From: DAHUXN01 sp963729815
GTDB taxonomy: Bacteria; Acidobacteriota; Terriglobia; Acidiferrales; UBA7541
Assembly: GCA_963729815.1 (NCBI GenBank)
Contig: CAVSPU010000002.1
Span: forward strand, 248,001-312,000
Direction: 5' to 3'
DNA: 64,000 bases
Shown: positions 60,271 to 64,000 of the stretch, piece by piece
How the letters are laid out: each line of letters starts with the position of its first letter
Position numbering within the stretch: the stretch's first letter is position 1
Position numbers and translations under genes: made by a program
Notes under the pieces: generated by a model
Told to the model about the DNA's origin: nothing
What the model saw: the letters and a program-made list of their open reading frames with translations, nothing else
Databases searched by the model: none

Positions 60271-61452
60271 GTGGCAGATTCATCTAGACAAATCAGCGCG
60301 GAAATGAATGTGCTGGTATGTTGCGCGCGCAGAAATCTCGATTCCGCTCAGCGTGTCCGTCTCAAGTCGTTCCTCCCGGAAGTCATCGATTGGGCAATGC
60401 TGATTCGTCTGGCGCACGAAAACGGTTTGCTCCCCTTATTGTACGAACATCTTCAGGAAATCGGCGCGGATTGCGTGCCGCGGGAAGTCTTGTCCAAATT
60501 GCGCGAAGAGAACCGGCAGAGTGCGTTGCGCGCGCTTTTCCTCAGCGCGGAACTGCTGAGGATCGCGGGCAGCTTCTCTCAAGAAAACATTCCGTTCATT
60601 CCCTACAAGGGACCGGCGCTTGCCGTTCGCGCGTATGGAAATCCATCGCTTCGCCAATTTGACGATTTGGATATCGTCGTGCCGCAACGTTGCATGGCTG
60701 CTGTGTACGACGAAATGGCCACGCTGGGGTACGCGTCGAAAGTTGTGCGCGAGCGTTGCACGACGAAGAATGCGAGGGAAATCCCCGGCGAATACGTTTT
60801 TCTCCATAAGGTGAATCATTGCATGGTGGAAGTGCACACGGAAATGACGCTGCGGCATTTTCCTGTGCGCCCGGATGTGGAAGCGATGATTCGGCGCGGC
60901 ATCCGCATTTCGATGAACGGCAAGGAAGTGCCGTCGTTTGCGAGAGAAGACGGACTGTTGATGCTGGTGGTTCACGGGGCAAAGGATTTTTGGGCGCGCT
61001 TGATTTGGGTCGCGGATGTCGCGGAGATTATCAGAGGATCGCGAGACATTGCATGGGATACGGTCTTCGCAGAGGCGCGCGGACTGAAGTTGACACGCAT
61101 GTTGAAGCTGGGATTGTGGCTCGCGCACGAAATTCTGGGCGCGGCGTTGCCGGGCGAAGTCGCGGCGTTGGTTGAAACCGATCGAGCGGCCGCGCGTCTG
61201 GGGTCGGCTGTGAGTGGACACCTTTTGGCCGGACGAAAATTACCAGGCAGCATTTTGCGACGCTCGCTTTACAGAATTCGAATGACGGAATCGTTGCGCG
61301 ACGGTTTGCGCTACTGGGTGCGGCTCTCGACGGCCCCTGCGGAAGAAGACTGGAGCATGCTGGATGTTCCGAAGCCGTTGGCGAGATCGTATGCGTTGCT
61401 GCGGCCTTTGCGACTGTGGAAGAAATACCGCTCGGGCGCGGCACGCAGTTAG
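60271..61452 (+). CDS. Nucleotidyltransferase-family protein (NTP_transf_5-like)
   Basis: 393 residues. The N-terminal helical part (residues about 1-105) is followed by the family motif IPYKGPALAVRAYGNPSLRQFDDLDIVVP (about 110-138), where YKG and the DDLD acids define the nucleotidyltransferase-like core. Next comes the conserved HKVNHCMVEVHTEMTLRHF region. The C-terminal half (residues about 215-390) is helical. NTP_transf_5 proteins are found in bacterial clusters for ribosomal peptides and capsules. They may adenylylate or nucleotidylate a small molecule or peptide, but no activity is established. The start GTG 60271 has GGGAGCGGCGAGGC upstream; ATG 60304 is an alternative. It heads the cassette with the HPr-kinase-like gene 127 bases on. 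Confidence 0.8.
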   Translation: MADSSRQISAEMNVLVCCARRNLDSAQRVRLKSFLPEVIDWAMLIRLAHENGLLPLLYEHLQEIGADCVPREVLSKLREENRQSALRALFLSAELLRIAGSFSQENIPFIPYKGPALAVRAYGNPSLRQFDDLDIVVPQRCMAAVYDEMATLGYASKVVRERCTTKNAREIPGEYVFLHKVNHCMVEVHTEMTLRHFPVRPDVEAMIRRGIRISMNGKEVPSFAREDGLLMLVVHGAKDFWARLIWVADVAEIIRGSRDIAWDTVFAEARGLKLTRMLKLGLWLAHEILGAALPGEVAALVETDRAAARLGSAVSGHLLAGRKLPGSILRRSLYRIRMTESLRDGLRYWVRLSTAPAEEDWSMLDVPKPLARSYALLRPLRLWKKYRSGAARS

Positions 61453-61579
61453 CGCGCCTCGGTTCCGCACGCGACATTTATTTATTTCCGCCGTGACTGG
61501 ATTTCTTTCCGGTTTAACATTCGATACATGAAACAAATCTAGTAATTTCCTTCCATGCGCCTAAATAAGAGAATGAGGA

Positions 61580-62425
61580 ATGCGGCTGCTTGCGTTTTCG
61601 GCGGGCGTCGCGGCACGGGGCGATTCATCGAAAACATTCGGGGGGCTTTGTTTGACGCAGGTTGAACAACTCGCTATTTCCATCGGGCAGATCCCATTGC
61701 ATTTGCAAATCCCAGACCGGGGCTTGTTTGAAAAAGCCTGCGGGCGGTATGCGCATTTTCTTGGAGCCTCGCCGGATTCATTGTGGATTCAAATGCAAAC
61801 GGGCGAAGCGCGCGACGGTAACGATGGCGCGAAGGGCCATGGGAAATTCGCATTCGATTGCAACGGAGCGTCGCTGCTCTACGAGGGAACATCGGCGCGA
61901 TTCAACGGCGTGCGGCATGAATATGCGCTCGATTCGTTGATTCGAATCCTGTTGTCTGTGATGCTAGTGCCGCGGCGCGGATTCCTGCTGCATGCGGCCA
62001 CGGTTTTGCGCAGCGGCGCCGCGTACGTTTTCACAGGGCGTTCCGGGGCGGGGAAAAGCACAGTCGCGTCGCTATCGCCGGCGGGGAGCGTGTTAACGGA
62101 TGAAATTTCGCTGCTGCGAGCAGGCGAAAATGGCTGGGATGCATATGGGACACCGTTCTGGGGCGAGTTTCGCGCGGATGGCGCCAATGTGCACGCGCCG
62201 GTCAAAGGCGTGTACATCCTGGTGCAGGCGCCGGAGGATCGCGTCGAGGTGGTTTCCCCTCGGGAAGCGCTGCGCGCATTGCTGCCGAACGTTCTGTTTT
62301 TCTCGCGAGATCGTGAGCTGACGGATGAACTGCTGAAGATTCTGACAGGTCTGGTGACGCATGTGCCGTGTTACCGGCTGTTTTTCCGGCGGCAAAAAAG
62401 TTTCTGGGAGGCAATCACACAATGA
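61580..62425 (+). CDS. HPr-kinase-like P-loop protein of peptide-maturation type
   Basis: 281 residues. The P-loop GRSGAGKST (residues 153-161) and a following LTDEISLL (Asp174) give a HprK/phosphorylase-like C-terminal domain. The lead-in FLLHAATVLRSGAAYVFTG is the usual start of that domain in peptide and polysaccharide clusters. The first 120 residues do not match HprK of the PTS. PTS genes are absent here, so a role in sugar transport is unlikely. Relatives in lasso-peptide clusters phosphorylate the peptide; whether this one does is unknown. ATG 61580 has poor spacing to GAGGA, so a later start (for example TTG at 61652 after GGGGGG) is possible. The stop overlaps the PqqD start (ATGA). 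Confidence 0.75.
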   Translation: MRLLAFSAGVAARGDSSKTFGGLCLTQVEQLAISIGQIPLHLQIPDRGLFEKACGRYAHFLGASPDSLWIQMQTGEARDGNDGAKGHGKFAFDCNGASLLYEGTSARFNGVRHEYALDSLIRILLSVMLVPRRGFLLHAATVLRSGAAYVFTGRSGAGKSTVASLSPAGSVLTDEISLLRAGENGWDAYGTPFWGEFRADGANVHAPVKGVYILVQAPEDRVEVVSPREALRALLPNVLFFSRDRELTDELLKILTGLVTHVPCYRLFFRRQKSFWEAITQ

Positions 62426-62706
62426 AAGATCGGCCGGTGGTCAATCCGCTTCTCGCGTGGCGGGAAATTGATGGGCGCGTGGTGATCATTTCGCCGGAAG
62501 ACAGCATTGTGCACGAATTGAATGAGACGGCCAGCTTCATGTGGAAATTGATCGACGCCGGATGCGATGCGAATCAAGTCGCGAAATTGCTTCAAGACGA
62601 ATACGACGTCGACCTTAGCGCGGCCGAGGCTGACACGCGGCAGTTTCTAGCCAGTCTCCGAGGCACGGGCTTGCTCGCGGGGGGCGTACACCCGGCCGAT
62701 GCCTGA
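62422..62706 (+). CDS. PqqD-type peptide-binding protein (RRE)
   Basis: 94 residues from ATG 62422, overlapping the stop of the previous gene (ATGA). It is the PqqD winged-helix fold, the common peptide-recognition element of ribosomal-peptide modifying enzymes: WREIDGRVVIISPEDSIVHELNETASFMWKLIDAGCDANQVAKLLQDEYDVDLSAAEADTRQFLASLRGTGLL. HELNETASFMWKLIDAG is the most diagnostic piece. It presents a leader peptide to its partner, here most likely the radical SAM enzyme whose start overlaps its stop by 8 bases. Full length. Confidence 0.9.
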   Translation: MKDRPVVNPLLAWREIDGRVVIISPEDSIVHELNETASFMWKLIDAGCDANQVAKLLQDEYDVDLSAAEADTRQFLASLRGTGLLAGGVHPADA

Positions 62707-63889
62707 CACGCCAGTCATGGATCGAGTAGTGCGGCGCAGCCTGGAACGCGGCGTGCCCATCGGTGTGCATTTCGATGTGACCTACCGGTGCAACGAGCGC
62801 TGCGTGCACTGCTATCTGGATCACGAGGACTACGGAGAACTCGAGACAAGCGAGGTCAAACGAATTCTCAAGGAGCTGGCTGAGGCCGGCGCGCTGATGC
62901 TGACGTTCAGCGGCGGCGAAGTGTTTCTGCGCAAGGATTTTTTCGAGCTCGTGGAATTTGCGCGCAAGCTGCATTTTGATATCAGCCTGAAATCGAATGG
63001 GCTGCTGATTACGCAAGAGCGCGCGGCGCGATTGCGGGAGCTCGGTGTTCGCCGAATTCAGGTGAGCATTTACAGCGCCGACGCTAGCGTGCACGACCGT
63101 ATCACGAAAGTCCGAGGGTCCCTTGAGCGCACGGTGCTCGCAATTCGCTTTCTGAAGGCGCAGGGCCTACAAGTGAAAATTGCGTGTCCATTGATGAAAC
63201 AAAACGCTGGCGGATTGCCAGCGCTGCAGGCGCTGGCCGAGGAATTGAATGTGCCGTATGTGATCGACATGACGATTACGCCGAAGCTCGACGGGGACAT
63301 GAGCGTATTGTCGATGCGCAATTCGGCGGAGGATTTGCTACCCGTGTTGCTCCATCCAAAACTGAATCCGGCCGCGGACGCAAGCGATGGTTTGCAGGGA
63401 GCCGCGAAGTTGACCGGGAGCGCCGTTTCGAGCGGGATAGAGGGCGACGCGTACCGTGACATCCCGTGCAGCGCGGGGCACAACACTTGCTACATTTCGC
63501 CCTATGGCGACGTTTATCCGTGCGTGCAAATGCCGATTGCCGCGGGGAACCTGCGCGAACAGGATTTCGGCGAGATTTGGAGACACTCGCCGCAGATGAA
63601 GCGTGTTCGTGCGGTGAGAGAGAGGGACTTGCCCGTGTGCTCGAGCTGCTCCATCCGGCAATTCTGCGAGCGCTGCCCTGGACTTGCGCACATGGAAGGT
63701 GGCGATTTGCTCGGCGCGTACGAGCGCGCATGTGAGCTTGCGGAGATGAAAGCGCGGCTGGCAGGAATGGAAAATCCCGTAAGCGCATGGAATGCACAGC
63801 CGCGAAAAATGCAAGTAATGGCGCACGCTTCGGAGATTCCAAGTCCGCTCGTTCAGATCGGGCGAATGGAAGCGCGCCCAAGAGCATAA
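62699..63889 (+). CDS. Radical SAM/SPASM enzyme, peptide-modifying type
   Basis: 396 residues. The SAM cluster motif is CxxxCxxC at Cys31, Cys35 and Cys38 (CNERCVHC). The second core strand LTFSGGEVFLRKDFFELVEFARK carries the GGE SAM-binding motif. The C-terminal SPASM domain has about nine Cys between residues 255 and 345, including CSAGHNTCYISPYGDVYPC and CSSCSIRQFCERCPG, which can hold two auxiliary Fe-S clusters. Such enzymes typically form thioether or C-C bonds, or epimerise residues, in ribosomal peptides. Its ATG overlaps the pqqD-like gene by 8 bases, which implies coupled translation. The peptide it acts on is unknown; the ORF at 63904 is a candidate. Confidence 0.92.
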   Translation: MPDTPVMDRVVRRSLERGVPIGVHFDVTYRCNERCVHCYLDHEDYGELETSEVKRILKELAEAGALMLTFSGGEVFLRKDFFELVEFARKLHFDISLKSNGLLITQERAARLRELGVRRIQVSIYSADASVHDRITKVRGSLERTVLAIRFLKAQGLQVKIACPLMKQNAGGLPALQALAEELNVPYVIDMTITPKLDGDMSVLSMRNSAEDLLPVLLHPKLNPAADASDGLQGAAKLTGSAVSSGIEGDAYRDIPCSAGHNTCYISPYGDVYPCVQMPIAAGNLREQDFGEIWRHSPQMKRVRAVRERDLPVCSSCSIRQFCERCPGLAHMEGGDLLGAYERACELAEMKARLAGMENPVSAWNAQPRKMQVMAHASEIPSPLVQIGRMEARPRA

Positions 63890-63903
63890 AGAAAGAAGTG
63901 AAC

Positions 63904-64000
63904 ATGAGAATTGAAAAATCTGCCGATCGTAAGCTGCAACGGAATCTCCCGTATCCGGAAGTTGCGCCCGAGTGCCAGGTGCCTCGGGATTCCGCAGACA
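63904..64000 (+). CDS. 5' end of a short ORF cut by the right edge (precursor candidate)
   Basis: ATG 63904 follows the radical SAM stop by 14 bases with an A/G-rich AAAGAAAGAAGTG as a possible ribosome site. The 32 visible codons (MRIEKSADRKLQRNLPYPEV, then APECQVPRDSAD) show a charged, hydrophilic start typical of a leader. A Pro- and Cys-containing stretch follows. No family match. It may encode the peptide substrate of the adjacent radical SAM/PqqD pair, or the start of a larger, unrelated gene. The stop is not in the window. Confidence 0.5.
   Translation, partial: MRIEKSADRKLQRNLPYPEVAPECQVPRDSAD

Noticed and set aside
1..64000. A CRISPR array, an insertion sequence or a prophage
   Set aside because: No regular direct repeats with spacers, no transposase or integrase, and no structural phage genes were found. 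The repeats seen are short, palindromic and dispersed.

Overview
This window is a moderately GC-rich bacterial chromosome segment, most likely from Acidobacteriota. The pointers are: a PadR regulator next to a duplicated MacB/FtsX-type permease of the 'acidobacterial duplicated orphan permease' class; a Ser/Thr kinase fused to a TolB-like and TPR region; two secreted S9 peptidases; a FecR/tryptophan-rich secreted protein; and many short dispersed palindromic repeats between genes. No rRNA, tRNA, CRISPR array, transposase or prophage block was seen. Taxonomy is an inference from gene content.

Layout. 1-2.1 kb: two HlyD-type adaptors (the first cut by the left edge), minus strand. 2.6-5.4 kb: a YCF48-like secreted protein and an unrecognised secreted protein with an internal duplication. 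5.6-11.4 kb: a complete RND tripartite efflux operon (adaptor, permease, TolC) on the minus strand. 12.3-15.4 kb: padR plus the ADOP permease. 15.5-18.8 kb: FecR-like, CAP-domain and PilZ proteins. 19.1-28.3 kb: a sugar-phosphate cluster tkt-rpiB-(tal-pgi fusion)-gnd-zwf-glk, which covers glucose phosphorylation and both branches of the pentose phosphate pathway except 6-phosphogluconolactonase. 28.3-31.3 kb: a PEGA-flanked trypsin-like protease, a GT2 glycosyltransferase and a small secreted protein. 31.4-43.4 kb: P450, S9 peptidase, cydAB, a small membrane protein, a second S9 peptidase, an M61 peptidase and a GcvT-family protein. 43.6-49.1 kb: a YcxB-like protein, two CrtI-like FAD oxidoreductases separated by repeats, a repeat-rich stretch and a small zinc-ribbon protein. 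49.7-55.3 kb: an isolated nuoB, ygfZ, an MBL hydrolase and a large receptor-like kinase. 55.4-59.5 kb: small conserved, LRV-like, DUF1906-like, acyltransferase and ferric-reductase-like proteins.

59.9-64.0 kb: the most interesting stretch. It is a compact cassette of a NTP_transf_5 nucleotidyltransferase, an HPr-kinase-like P-loop protein, a PqqD-type peptide-binding protein and a radical SAM/SPASM enzyme. The last three are translationally overlapped or adjacent, and a new short ORF runs off the right edge immediately afterwards. It resembles a ribosomally made peptide (RiPP) maturation system, but no precursor can be proven inside the window.

Non-coding signals include: a padR promoter whose initiation region sits in a perfect dyad that also covers the Shine-Dalgarno sequence; a promoter, two perfect hairpins and a U-tract upstream of nuoB that look like a short RNA or attenuator; a repeat family with strictly conserved internal spacing found three times; a tandem duplication that supplies the end of the GcvT-family gene; a 31-codon ORF overlapping the tkt start; and two apparently leaderless genes. 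Starts were chosen from Shine-Dalgarno placement and family length where these differ from the longest open frame.
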